Below are positions 27,691-38,226 of a stretch of DNA of 38,226 nt, piece after piece. Positions within the stretch are counted from its first letter, which is position 1. Every line of letters starts with the position of its first letter. The DNA lies in assembly GCA_027055635.1 (NCBI GenBank), contig JALUMZ010000111.1:1-38226 (forward strand). Direction: 5' to 3'. A program made the translations under genes and the position numbers. Below the pieces are notes generated by a model, which was not told the DNA's origin, did no database searches, and saw nothing but the letters and a program-made list of their open reading frames with translations. The DNA is from Campylobacteraceae bacterium. Its GTDB lineage: Bacteria; Campylobacterota; Campylobacteria; Campylobacterales; Sulfurospirillaceae.

Positions 27691-28506
27691 TTAGGTTTTG
27701 TGCCCTGAAACTTCTTTTTCTTTTTGCTTTATCCATGGCAGTATCTCTATCTCAGTTTTTAGGATTATACCTAACTCTTCATAAACTCTTTTTTTTGCCA
27801 ACTCTATGAGGGTTATAGCCTCATCATAAGTTCCACCTCCAAGATTTACCAAAAAGTTTGCATGTTGCTCACTAAATGCCATGTTGCCTATCTTTTTACC
27901 CTTTAGTTTTACAGTATCTAGTAGTTTTCCCGCAAAATTTCCTTTTGGATTTTTGAAACAACTTCCGGCACTCGGAAAATTTGGTTGATTTTGTCTTAGT
28001 TTTTTGAACATATCTAAAAGCTCTAAGTCAAACCCATAATTTATCTCAAAGGTAGCCTCAAATACAACTTCTTTTATACCTGTATGTCTATATCCGAACT
28101 CTATATCTTTTTTATCGATCCAGCCAGATTGTGTTTTGATGGATTTTAAGTGGTTGAATACTTCCCACTCTTTGAGTCCGGCATTCATCTTTATCATGCC
28201 ACCTAGTGTTCCTGGCAACTTTTGCATGAGCTCAAAGTTTGCTAAGTTGTGTTTTTTTGCAAAAGAGAGGATTTTACCACTTTTTGTTGCTCCTCCGATA
28301 TGCAGAGTCTCTACACTTTTTTTTATAAAATTAAACTCTTTACCTAGCATGGCAAGCCTTGGAGGATTTGGAGACACTAGCAGATTATTTGCCCCTCCTA
28401 TCATGACATATGAGCTACAATCTCGAATCTCATCTATGATTTCAACTTTTAATTTTGGTCCTATTTTGATACTTGAATAACTACTAAAATCTATAGTTTT
28501 TTTCAT
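27691..28506 (-). CDS. murB: UDP-N-acetylmuramate dehydrogenase (short type)
   Basis: KIGP...IGGANNLLVS...ELMQKLPGTLGGMIKMNAG...GYRHTGI...FPSAGSCFKNP...FSEQHANFLVNLGGGTYDEAI. Confidence 0.92.
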   Translation of the reverse strand: MKKTIDFSSYSSIKIGPKLKVEIIDEIRDCSSYVMIGGANNLLVSPNPPRLAMLGKEFNFIKKSVETLHIGGATKSGKILSFAKKHNLANFELMQKLPGTLGGMIKMNAGLKEWEVFNHLKSIKTQSGWIDKKDIEFGYRHTGIKEVVFEATFEINYGFDLELLDMFKKLRQNQPNFPSAGSCFKNPKGNFAGKLLDTVKLKGKKIGNMAFSEQHANFLVNLGGGTYDEAITLIELAKKRVYEELGIILKTEIEILPWIKQKEKEVSGHKT

Positions 28507-28635
28507 CTAATAATCTCCTTTTCAAAAAGCAAAGCTTCTTGAAAATTCCTCTCACTAAAGCTTTGCCTTTGGCAAGAGAAGCTCTCATGATTATTACTCT
28601 TATTTGTTTTTTTGGAGCATGAAAGTTTCATCTAG

Positions 28636-28902
28636 TTAAAATATAAAAGTAGGTATCATCGTGATTATCTTAGTAGTAAACTCTATCATCATATTCATCA
28701 TCCAAGGCATCGTGAAGATAGCTACAACGATGACGAGTAAAATCTTTGGTACAAAACTAAGTGTCATCTCATTGATTTGTGTGGTTGCTTGAAATATACT
28801 GATAGCAAGTCCGGCGATGAGTCCTGCCATAAGCATAGGCATAGAGAGATAAAGAGCCATTTTAAAAGTCTCGATGCCTAGTCCGATAAATTTTGCTTCC
28901 AT
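28636..28902 (-). CDS. fliQ: Flagellar export protein FliQ
   Basis: 88 aa, two TM; GLGIETFKMALYLSMPMLMAGLIAGLAISIFQATTQINEMTLSFVPKIL. Confidence 0.95.
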   Translation of the reverse strand: MEAKFIGLGIETFKMALYLSMPMLMAGLIAGLAISIFQATTQINEMTLSFVPKILLVIVVAIFTMPWMMNMMIEFTTKIITMIPTFIF

Positions 28903-29766
28903 TTAGCTCTCTCTTAACTCTTTGTATTTTGTAGGAATTAAAAAGTCCCTTACCTCTAGCTTTGTATCGTAAAAACCGTGGTTACACCCTATCTCAAAGA
29001 GTTTGTCTATAGCATTGTATTGCTTGTCATCCATGGTGATTGATTTGTCATTTGCATAGAGTTTTAGGTACTTTTGCAAAGTGGGAGCATCAACTCGTAT
29101 CAAATCTCTTTGCAGGAGCATTTTTGAGAGAAGGTTTTGGTTTTGGTGTGCCACTTTGACCGCTTTTGTCAAAGTCTCCTCATACTCTATGGCTTGATTT
29201 AGAGGAATTGATCGACGAATAGCCATGCCTCCTAGAGGAAGCGGCAAATCCTCTTTGCACTCTTGCATCCAAATATCCCAAAGCTCTCTCTCAACTTCTA
29301 GTTTTTCACTAAAATCAAGTATGCTCTCATGTATCAAAACGCCTGCATCAACTTCACCGTTTAAAACTGCATCTTCTATCTCTAAAAAGTTTTTATATAT
29401 AACCCTTGCATCAGGATAGGCTATCTTAAAAAGCAGAGCATTTGTTGTGTTTTCTCCGCTAAGGGCAACTTTAAAATTTCTCTTTAGCCTTTTATCTTTT
29501 AGCTTTACGACTTTTGGACCATAGCCTTCCCCAAAACTAACAGCAGTGCGAAGCAGGGCATACTCATCTCTGATTTTTGGATATAATCCAAAACTAATAG
29601 CAGTAATATCATAGATATTTTCCAAAGCTTTTAGATTCAGAGTCTCAATATCAAGTGCAATATTGTCAAAATTTACACCCTCTAAAGTGATCCAACCAAA
29701 CTTAATAGCATAGTACATAAATATATCGTCTGCGTCCGGTGAGTGAGCTACTATAATATTTCTCAA
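28903..29766 (-). CDS. MqnA/MqnD-family futalosine-pathway menaquinone biosynthesis protein (MqnD-like)
   Basis: MRNIIVAHSPDADDIFMYYAI, ISFGLYPKIRDEYALLRTAVSFGEGYGPKVV, GEVDAGVLIHESILDF, DLPLPLGGMAIRRSI. Confidence 0.8.
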   Translation of the reverse strand: MRNIIVAHSPDADDIFMYYAIKFGWITLEGVNFDNIALDIETLNLKALENIYDITAISFGLYPKIRDEYALLRTAVSFGEGYGPKVVKLKDKRLKRNFKVALSGENTTNALLFKIAYPDARVIYKNFLEIEDAVLNGEVDAGVLIHESILDFSEKLEVERELWDIWMQECKEDLPLPLGGMAIRRSIPLNQAIEYEETLTKAVKVAHQNQNLLSKMLLQRDLIRVDAPTLQKYLKLYANDKSITMDDKQYNAIDKLFEIGCNHGFYDTKLEVRDFLIPTKYKELRES

Positions 29767-29790
29767 AAAATCTCCTCTTGTATGTGAGTT

Positions 29791-29867
29791 TATTTTATCA
29801 CTTTGTGCTTGAAATTGTGCTTTTATCTTCCAAAAAATAGAAGTTTTAATAAAAAAGTGATAAAATA
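29791..29867. promoter_or_regulatory. Symmetric divergent promoter region (14-bp perfect inverted repeat) between mqnD-like gene and recA
   Basis: tattttatcacttt (29791-29804) / aaagtgataaaata (29854-29867); each arm gives an extended -10-like TGATAAAAT facing outward. Confidence 0.55.
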
Positions 29868-29891
29868 GTAAAAAAATAGATAAGGAATTTT

Positions 29892-32182
<2,291 letters not shown>

Positions 32183-32186
32183 ATAT

Positions 32187-32453
32187 ATGAGTAAGATTTT
32201 AAATGAGTTTGAAAAAGATGGTATAAAAAAGGGCGAGACTGCTTTTTATATCAAAATTTTCATTCTCATTTTGGCTGTTGTATTGTTTGGTATTTATGTA
32301 GGGGATGTTTTATTTGGAAAAAGCTCTTTAGAGGTGCTTTTAGATTTGCAAGAGAGTAGAGACAATCTAAAACAAAATGTTAAAATTATCAAAGAAAAAA
32401 ATGCTCTTTTACAAAAAGAGTATTTTGAGCTTAAGCAGCTAGAGCCTAACTGA
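32187..32453 (+). CDS. FtsB/DivIC-like septum-formation-initiator-type bitopic protein
   Basis: 88 aa; one TM then coiled coil (LLDLQESRDNLKQNVKIIKEKNALLQKEYFELKQLEP). Confidence 0.65.
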   Translation: MSKILNEFEKDGIKKGETAFYIKIFILILAVVLFGIYVGDVLFGKSSLEVLLDLQESRDNLKQNVKIIKEKNALLQKEYFELKQLEPN

Positions 32454-32476
32454 GATTAGGTGTGGGAGTAGAATTT

Positions 32477-33106
32477 ATGCGTATTTTTATTCTTTTATTA
32501 TTAGGTACTTTATGTTTTTCAAGAGAAAACCCTTTTGCTCCTGTAGAAAATATATCAAAATCTACTCAGCCAGTTAGACAGGACAAACAATTTGACAGGG
32601 CATATCTCTCTTTGCCGGATAGTGCAAGAATTTTGAAAAAACTTGATGTATATTATCAAAATTTAGATGGGTCAGTTTCCCACCGTTCTGTAAGTATAGA
32701 TAAAAAAATTGATTGGCATAATGAATTTATTTTTTCATATAAAAATAGTGGAAATATAAAGAACACAAGAGTTAAGTCTTTGTCCCCTAAGAGTACGGGA
32801 CATGGTATAAAAAGATACAAATACAAAGATTTTATTGCATTTCAAGTTGGCAATAAAAGGATGAAAATTATCACCAAAGATAGTAAAATACGAGATTTTA
32901 TGGTTGATAATCCCTATAAGATAGTCATTGATTTTAGGAGAGATACAAATTTTTTAACAAAAACTTTCAAAGTAAGGATGCCACCTTTTGTATCTATTGT
33001 TCTAGGAAATCATGACAAGTATTATAGAGTTGTAGTGACTTTAGATGGTCAATATCTCTATAACCTTAAAAAAGATAAGGGTGATTATGTAATCACCCTA
33101 AAGTAG
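32477..33106 (+). CDS. AMIN-domain secreted protein
   Basis: Signal peptide MRIFILLLLGTLCFS; C-terminal AMIN pattern KIITKDSKIRDFMVDNPYKIVIDFRRDTNFLTKTF...YRVVVTLDGQY. Confidence 0.7.
   Translation: MRIFILLLLGTLCFSRENPFAPVENISKSTQPVRQDKQFDRAYLSLPDSARILKKLDVYYQNLDGSVSHRSVSIDKKIDWHNEFIFSYKNSGNIKNTRVKSLSPKSTGHGIKRYKYKDFIAFQVGNKRMKIITKDSKIRDFMVDNPYKIVIDFRRDTNFLTKTFKVRMPPFVSIVLGNHDKYYRVVVTLDGQYLYNLKKDKGDYVITLK
33078..33099. terminator. Hairpin at the convergent AMIN/gltA 3' ends, probable terminator
   Basis: agggtgatta-tg-taatcaccct, perfect 10-bp arms encoded within the last codons of the AMIN gene. Confidence 0.55.
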
Positions 33107-33120
33107 TTTTACCCAATCAC

Positions 33121-34401
33121 TTACTCTTTTGGTGTTTTCTCATCTGGTCCAAGATATAGTTGGCGAGGACGGGCAATCTTCATATCCGGTTGCTCTTTTA
33201 GTTCAATCCATTGAGCAATCCATCCCGGAGCTCTTCCCATAACAAATATTACTGCAAACATCTCTTTTGGAATTTTTAGAGCATTTAAAATAAGCCCTGA
33301 GTAGAAGTCTATATTTGGATATAGTTTTCTCTTTACAAAGTATTCGTCACTAAGTGCTATTTTTTCTATCTTATTTGCAATTTCTAGCAGGTGAGAATCT
33401 ATATCTAATTCATCTACTAATCTATCTCTTAGCTTTTTGAGTATAGTAGCTCTTGGGTCAAAATTTTTATATACTCTGTGTCCAAAGCCCATCAACCTAA
33501 AAGGATCATTTTTATCTTTTGCTTTTGCTATGTATTTATCTACATTTTCTACGCTTCCTATCATTTCGAGTTGGCGAATTACTGATTCGTTTGCTCCTCC
33601 ATGAGCTCTTCCCCAAAGAGCACTAACGCCGGTTGAGATGGCAGCATAAGGGTGTGCTTGAGTTGAAGCAACAACTCTAACAGCAGTTGTTGAAGCATTT
33701 TGTTCATGGTCTGCATGTAGAGTAAATATAGTATCAAGTGCCTCTATCTCTATCGGTTTTAATTCTATGTAGTTATGAGGGTACGCTCTTAGCATAAACA
33801 AGAAGTTTTCGGTAAATCCTTTTGTTAAGTCAGGATATATGACAGGATGACCTTGCGAATATCTATATGAAAAAGCTGCGATAGTTGGAATCTTTGCGAT
33901 GATTCTATGTGCCATCTCCATAACTTCTTCAGGAGTATCCATGTCTAGAGAATCAGAATAAAAAGCAGATAAAGATGCGATAGCAGAAGAGAGTATTGCC
34001 ATTGGGTGAGCATTGTCAGGAAATGCATCAAATAGTTTCTTCATACTTTCATTTATATAAGATCTCTTTTTTAACTCAAACTGAAATGCTTTGAGTTTTT
34101 CTTCTGAAGGCAGTTCTTTGTGTAGCAAAAGATATGCGACATCTAAAAAAGTCTTCTTGGTAGCAAGATAAGATATATCATATCCACGATACATCAATTT
34201 ACCTTTTGCCCCGTCTATATAGGTGATTTTAGATCTACAGCTTGCTGTTGAAGTGAAACCTCTGTCAAATGTAAACATACCGGTATCTTTATAAAATGAA
34301 GATATATCTACGACATCTGGTCCTAATGTTGGCTGAAGTATAGGAAAATCAAACTTTTCCCCTGTTCGGTTGTCTATAACTGTGATACTTTCTTTGCTCA
34401 T
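33121..34401 (-). CDS. gltA: Citrate synthase
   Basis: MSKESITVIDNRTGEKFDFPILQPTLGPDVVDI...ITYIDGAKGKLMYRGYDI...LHADHEQNASTTAVRVVAST...MGFGHRVYKNFDPRA. Confidence 0.97.
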   Translation of the reverse strand: MSKESITVIDNRTGEKFDFPILQPTLGPDVVDISSFYKDTGMFTFDRGFTSTASCRSKITYIDGAKGKLMYRGYDISYLATKKTFLDVAYLLLHKELPSEEKLKAFQFELKKRSYINESMKKLFDAFPDNAHPMAILSSAIASLSAFYSDSLDMDTPEEVMEMAHRIIAKIPTIAAFSYRYSQGHPVIYPDLTKGFTENFLFMLRAYPHNYIELKPIEIEALDTIFTLHADHEQNASTTAVRVVASTQAHPYAAISTGVSALWGRAHGGANESVIRQLEMIGSVENVDKYIAKAKDKNDPFRLMGFGHRVYKNFDPRATILKKLRDRLVDELDIDSHLLEIANKIEKIALSDEYFVKRKLYPNIDFYSGLILNALKIPKEMFAVIFVMGRAPGWIAQWIELKEQPDMKIARPRQLYLGPDEKTPKE

Positions 34402-34476
34402 ATTCTCTCCTTTACAATCATTTTCCATTATACTACAAGATAGTTTATTAGAAAAAGCAGGATATATTAAATTATA

Positions 34477-35619
34477 TCAATTTTTTATGCTATTTATAAT
34501 TTTTATGCTACTCATAACAAAAATAACTTCAAAAATACTTGCTAAAATAAAAGAGAGATAGGTAAAGTGATCGATGCTTTGTGAATGATATGCAATAGTC
34601 GCAACAGCTATAAGAAGAGTGAGGGGCATAGAGTGAGATAGTGCAAAAAGAGATATCTCTTTTAAGTTAAGAGTATTTATAAAAACAAAAGAGGCGATAA
34701 TCCTGGATCCTATCATCAAAGAGGTTATCAAGAGAGTATTTAATACTAAATCTGTTGATAGTAAGGATTTGAGCTCAAATGTAGAGCCTATATATATGAA
34801 GAATATAGGAACTAAAAAACCAAAACCAAATGATGAGAGCTTTTGTGGTAATTCTTGTTTGTGTTCAAAAAAGGTATTTATGAAAATGCCAGCTACAAAA
34901 GCACCGAAAGCAACCTCTAAATGCAAAAATAACATGATAGCAATGAGAACGAAAAATATGGCCATAGATAGTCTTATGTCTTTTTCTTCTTTATCAACAT
35001 GGGGCATGAGAAAAGTTTTTAGTTCAGGATGCCACCAAAACAGGATATTTAGAAGTCTAAACAGCACAACCATAGATAAGAGAAATAGTATCAGATATAT
35101 TACGGTTTCATATAGTTTAGTCCCTAAACCAAACTCTAGTGAAGCACCGGCCAAAGTTAGAAGTATGATAGATGTTAACTCGCCCATAGTGCCTACTATC
35201 ATTGATAAATTTAACCATTTTGTCTCTTTATCATACTCTTTGTATAGAGTCAAAATCAGCCCCACCGATAGCATCGGCAATAAAATTATCAAAATTTTAT
35301 TAAGATTCAAATAGTATATCGCCATAAATGAAATCACATATAAAAAGACCAAGTATAAAATCCCCTCTTTGATGACAGATCTCTTTTTGCTTGTAAAGAT
35401 TCTTAAATCCACCTCCATTCCTGCCATAAACATAAGATAGAAAAATCCAACATCGGCAAGCAGATTAAATAGATAGTGATCGCTAAGAAATCCAAAAAAA
35501 GTAGCAATTGAGCCAAATATAATCTCAACTGCAGGAGAGGGAATATGAAAATATTTGGAGAAAAAAGGAGAAAGAGAGAGAATCACTGAGATAGTGATTA
35601 TGATAGTTATCTCATGCAT
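34477..35619 (-). CDS. CPA2-type Na+/H+ or K+/H+ antiporter
   Basis: 380 aa polytopic; LSPFFSKYFHIPSPAVEIIFGSI, FLFMAGMEVDLR-type segment, VAFGAFVAGIFINT. Confidence 0.85.
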   Translation of the reverse strand: MHEITIIITISVILSLSPFFSKYFHIPSPAVEIIFGSIATFFGFLSDHYLFNLLADVGFFYLMFMAGMEVDLRIFTSKKRSVIKEGILYLVFLYVISFMAIYYLNLNKILIILLPMLSVGLILTLYKEYDKETKWLNLSMIVGTMGELTSIILLTLAGASLEFGLGTKLYETVIYLILFLLSMVVLFRLLNILFWWHPELKTFLMPHVDKEEKDIRLSMAIFFVLIAIMLFLHLEVAFGAFVAGIFINTFFEHKQELPQKLSSFGFGFLVPIFFIYIGSTFELKSLLSTDLVLNTLLITSLMIGSRIIASFVFINTLNLKEISLFALSHSMPLTLLIAVATIAYHSQSIDHFTYLSFILASIFEVIFVMSSIKIINSIKN

Positions 35620-36457
35620 TGCAGTATTGGGCTATATCATATCCGGCATTTATTATCATTTGTATATCTTTGTTTGGTTTGTTTCCCATTGTTGTAAGGT
35701 AGTTGCCTATCACTATGGAGTTTGCGCCGGCATCAAAGATTTGTGCTTGCTTTGTCTTAAATGTAATCTCTCTACCGCCTGCTACCATCAATCTAACATC
35801 TGGAAGTTCACTTCTTGTATATTTTATAATTGCAAGTGCCAAATCTTCATCTAGAGGCTCTTTCTTGATAGGAAGTGCAGAATTTGGATGAAAGAAGTTT
35901 AAAGGAACAGTAAATGGATTTAGCGATTTTATACTTTGAATAAACGATACTCTATCATCTTCACTTTCACCAAGCCCAAATATTCCACCGCTTACAAGTC
36001 TAAGTTTGGCCTCCTTTACATGTAGGCATGTCTGATACCTTTGCTCCCAAGAGTGGGTAGTGCAGAGAGTCTTGTAAAATTTCCTAGAGCTTTCTAAATT
36101 GTGGTTATAGAGATCAACGCCGGCACTTTTTAAGCTTTTGAGTTGGTTTAGGTTTGCAAGACCATTGCAGGCTATGATGTTAAGCTCTTTTACCTCTCTT
36201 TTTACAGCTTCGCAAGCTCTACAGACAAAGTCTAGTTTTTTATCATCTAGCCCTTTTCCGGAAGTTACGAGACAAAAACCTACAGCGCCATTTGCTTTCG
36301 CAATTTTTGCCTCTTCTACTATTTGGTTTATCTCTTTGTGCTTATATCTCTGTATATCGGCATGGTGCTTTGCGCTTTGTGTGCAAAACCCACAATCTTC
36401 AGCACAACTCCCACTAGAGATATTGCTAATAGCGCATAAAAAAACCTCTTTTGACAT
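35612..36457 (-). CDS. bioB: Biotin synthase (radical SAM)
   Basis: AISNISSGSCAEDCGFCTQSAKHHADI (CxxxCxxC), FCLVTSGKG, YNHNLESS, SGGIFGLGES, MVAGGRE. Confidence 0.93.
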   Translation of the reverse strand: MSKEVFLCAISNISSGSCAEDCGFCTQSAKHHADIQRYKHKEINQIVEEAKIAKANGAVGFCLVTSGKGLDDKKLDFVCRACEAVKREVKELNIIACNGLANLNQLKSLKSAGVDLYNHNLESSRKFYKTLCTTHSWEQRYQTCLHVKEAKLRLVSGGIFGLGESEDDRVSFIQSIKSLNPFTVPLNFFHPNSALPIKKEPLDEDLALAIIKYTRSELPDVRLMVAGGREITFKTKQAQIFDAGANSIVIGNYLTTMGNKPNKDIQMIINAGYDIAQYCNA

Positions 36458-38226
36458 TAGGCATCCTCTTTGTATTTACACTTTGGACACTCAAAAATCT
36501 GTTTTTTTCTAAGTTCTCTAGTTACCATCATCTCTCCACATTCAGGACATTTTTTGTTTGTCGGCTGGTGCGTTGAGACAAATTTGCATTTTGGATAGTT
36601 TGAGCAACCGTAAAACTTGCCTCTGCGAGAAAATCTCTCCACTATATCCCCACCGCATAGTGGGCATTTTACACCTTCTACTATCACTTTGGCTTTTTTT
36701 TCTGCTTTGCCTAGATTTTTGGTGTATTTGCATTTTGGAAAGGTGCTACAGGATATAAACTCTCCAAATCTTCCTTTTCTCTTGACCAATTCAGCCCCAC
36801 ACTCAGGGCACATCTCGCCGGTAGGCACTATCACCTTGAGGCTCTTTATATTTTTCTTTCCTTTTTCTATATTTTCCATAAAAGGAGTGTAAAAATCACT
36901 GAGTGTTTTTTGCCAATCTGCCTTATCCATAGCAATTAAGTCTAGTGTCTCTTCCATATCAGAAGTAAATGAGCTATCAACTACTCTTGGAAAGTTTTTC
37001 TCTAGCAAATCTATAACCGTAAATGCGATTTCTGTTGGAATTATCTGTTTTTTCTCTATAGTTATATAGCTTCTAGCTACCAAAGTTGAGATTGTCGGAG
37101 CATAAGTAGATGGCCGTCCGATACCAAGGGATTCTAATTTTTTTATCAAACTGGCTTCAGAGTATCTTGAGGGTGGTTCTGTGAAGTGTTGATTTGCATC
37201 TAGCTTGCTTAACTCGACCTCTTGCCCCTCTTTCAAATCAGGTAGCAGTTTGTCTTTATCGCTTGCTCCATATACTCTGTAAAATCCATCAAAAAGAAGT
37301 TTTCTTCCACTTGCTTTAAATTTCCCGCTTTTGGATTCAAAGATGAGTGTTTGAGACTCAAAAAGAGCACTATTCATTTGAGATGCCAAAAAACGATTGT
37401 AGATTAAAGAGTAGAGTTTTAGTTCATCAGGTTTTAAAAACTCCTTTGCTTTTTGTGGTGTAAAATCCAACAGAGTTGGTCGTATAGCTTCATGTGCCTC
37501 TTGTGCACCTTTGCTTTTTGATTTATAGTATTTTGGTTTTGCAGGAAGGTACTTTTCTCCAAAATTTTCTAAAATCTGCTCTCTTGCAGCCTCTATCGCC
37601 TCTTTGGCAACATTTAGTGAGTCGGTTCTCATATAGGTGATAACCCCTTGAGTTCCTTTGTGCGTCTTTACCCCTTCGTAGAGTGTTTGGGCTAACATCA
37701 TAGTTTTTTTAGGCGAGAAGCCTAGTGAACTAGAAGCACTTTGTTGAAGGGTTGAGGTCATAAAAGCCGGACTTGGAGAGCTTTTTCTCTGCTTCTTCTC
37801 TATCTTGCCAACTCTGAAGTTTTCACCCAAGAGTCTGTTTTTTATCTCATTTGCTCTATCGCTGTTTGTGATTGTCATTTTTTCTATTTTTTTGGCATCA
37901 AATTCAACCAATAGGGATTCTATATTTTTGTTAAAAAGAGCGTCTATGCTCCAAAACTCAACCGGTTTAAAAGCTCTTATCTCTTTTTCTCTATCGACTA
38001 CTATCTTTAGGGTTGAGCTTTGAACACGCCCTGCACTTAAGCCTTTTTGTACTTTAGAAGCTAAAAGTGGGGAGAGTTTGTATCCTACTATCCTATCAAG
38101 TAGTCTTCTTGTTTGCTGAGCATTTATGCTTGAAAAATCAAGTTTTCTTGGGTTGTCAAGTGCATGTTGTATGGCATTTTTTGTGATTTCATGAAAAACT
38201 ATACGAGGAAGCTCTTGGGGTTTTTT
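36457..38226 (-). CDS. topA: DNA topoisomerase I, truncated at window edge (N-terminus outside)
   Basis: Frame stays open past the ORF-track start (37911, a TTG) to 38226: ...IRAFKPVEFWSIDALFNKNIESLLVEFDAKKIEKM...YMRTDSLNVA...; three C-terminal zinc ribbons (CPECGAEL, CPLCGGDI, CPECGEMM). Confidence 0.95.
   Translation of the reverse strand, partial: KKPQELPRIVFHEITKNAIQHALDNPRKLDFSSINAQQTRRLLDRIVGYKLSPLLASKVQKGLSAGRVQSSTLKIVVDREKEIRAFKPVEFWSIDALFNKNIESLLVEFDAKKIEKMTITNSDRANEIKNRLLGENFRVGKIEKKQRKSSPSPAFMTSTLQQSASSSLGFSPKKTMMLAQTLYEGVKTHKGTQGVITYMRTDSLNVAKEAIEAAREQILENFGEKYLPAKPKYYKSKSKGAQEAHEAIRPTLLDFTPQKAKEFLKPDELKLYSLIYNRFLASQMNSALFESQTLIFESKSGKFKASGRKLLFDGFYRVYGASDKDKLLPDLKEGQEVELSKLDANQHFTEPPSRYSEASLIKKLESLGIGRPSTYAPTISTLVARSYITIEKKQIIPTEIAFTVIDLLEKNFPRVVDSSFTSDMEETLDLIAMDKADWQKTLSDFYTPFMENIEKGKKNIKSLKVIVPTGEMCPECGAELVKRKGRFGEFISCSTFPKCKYTKNLGKAEKKAKVIVEGVKCPLCGGDIVERFSRRGKFYGCSNYPKCKFVSTHQPTNKKCPECGEMMVTRELRKKQIFECPKCKYKEDA

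Noticed and set aside
27674-27706. agggcac/gtgccct hairpin at the murB 3' end as a terminator
   Set aside because: The stem is real (7 bp), but the loop is long (19 nt) and there is no U-tract on the murB strand; not enough support for a terminator call.
34769-35314. 181-aa + strand ORF opposite the CPA2 antiporter
   Set aside because: Shadow frame of a convincing membrane transporter gene; no family resemblance.
36457-37911. Short topoisomerase starting at 37911
   Set aside because: The frame is open upstream with TopA-like sequence to the window end, so the ORF-track start is an artefact of an internal TTG.

Overview
This 38.2 kb window looks like an ordinary chromosomal segment of a Campylobacterota (epsilonproteobacterial) genome, probably a Sulfurimonas-like sulfur or hydrogen oxidiser. 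That placement is inferred from protein content and gene order, not from a search. I see about 39 protein-coding genes. They include a PsrABC-type molybdopterin oxidoreductase operon with a small tri-cysteine periplasmic protein, moaC, an LUD-domain protein, an aminotransferase, pldA, an EamA transporter, a mobA-like gene, leuC, a flavin reductase, an NFACT/RqcH protein, cdsA, dxr and a uracil permease. They also include a Cache-PAS-GGDEF-EAL protein, znuABC, tsaD, an SsuABC-like ABC transporter, murB-fliQ-mqnD-like // recA-eno, an FtsB/DivIC-like protein, an AMIN protein, gltA, a CPA2 antiporter, bioB and a window-truncated topA. I found no tRNA, rRNA, CRISPR array, IS transposase or prophage. 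I also do not see a convincing new multi-gene system. The best second-look items are: (1) a 79-bp direct duplication whose second copy continues into a perfect 28-bp inverted repeat in a divergent intergenic region (7685-7882); (2) an unannotated C-terminal half of a Dabb-like protein left between mobA and the EamA gene; (3) a mobA whose nucleotide-binding motif lies upstream of any ATG/GTG/TTG, with TAATC where a coupled TAATG would be expected; (4) a ~116-bp MITE-like element with terminal inverted repeats that supplies the rqcH stop codon, one end of which recurs 12.5 kb away; and (5) several dyads overlapping promoters (moaC, mqnD/recA, flavin reductase/rqcH, znuA/tsaD).
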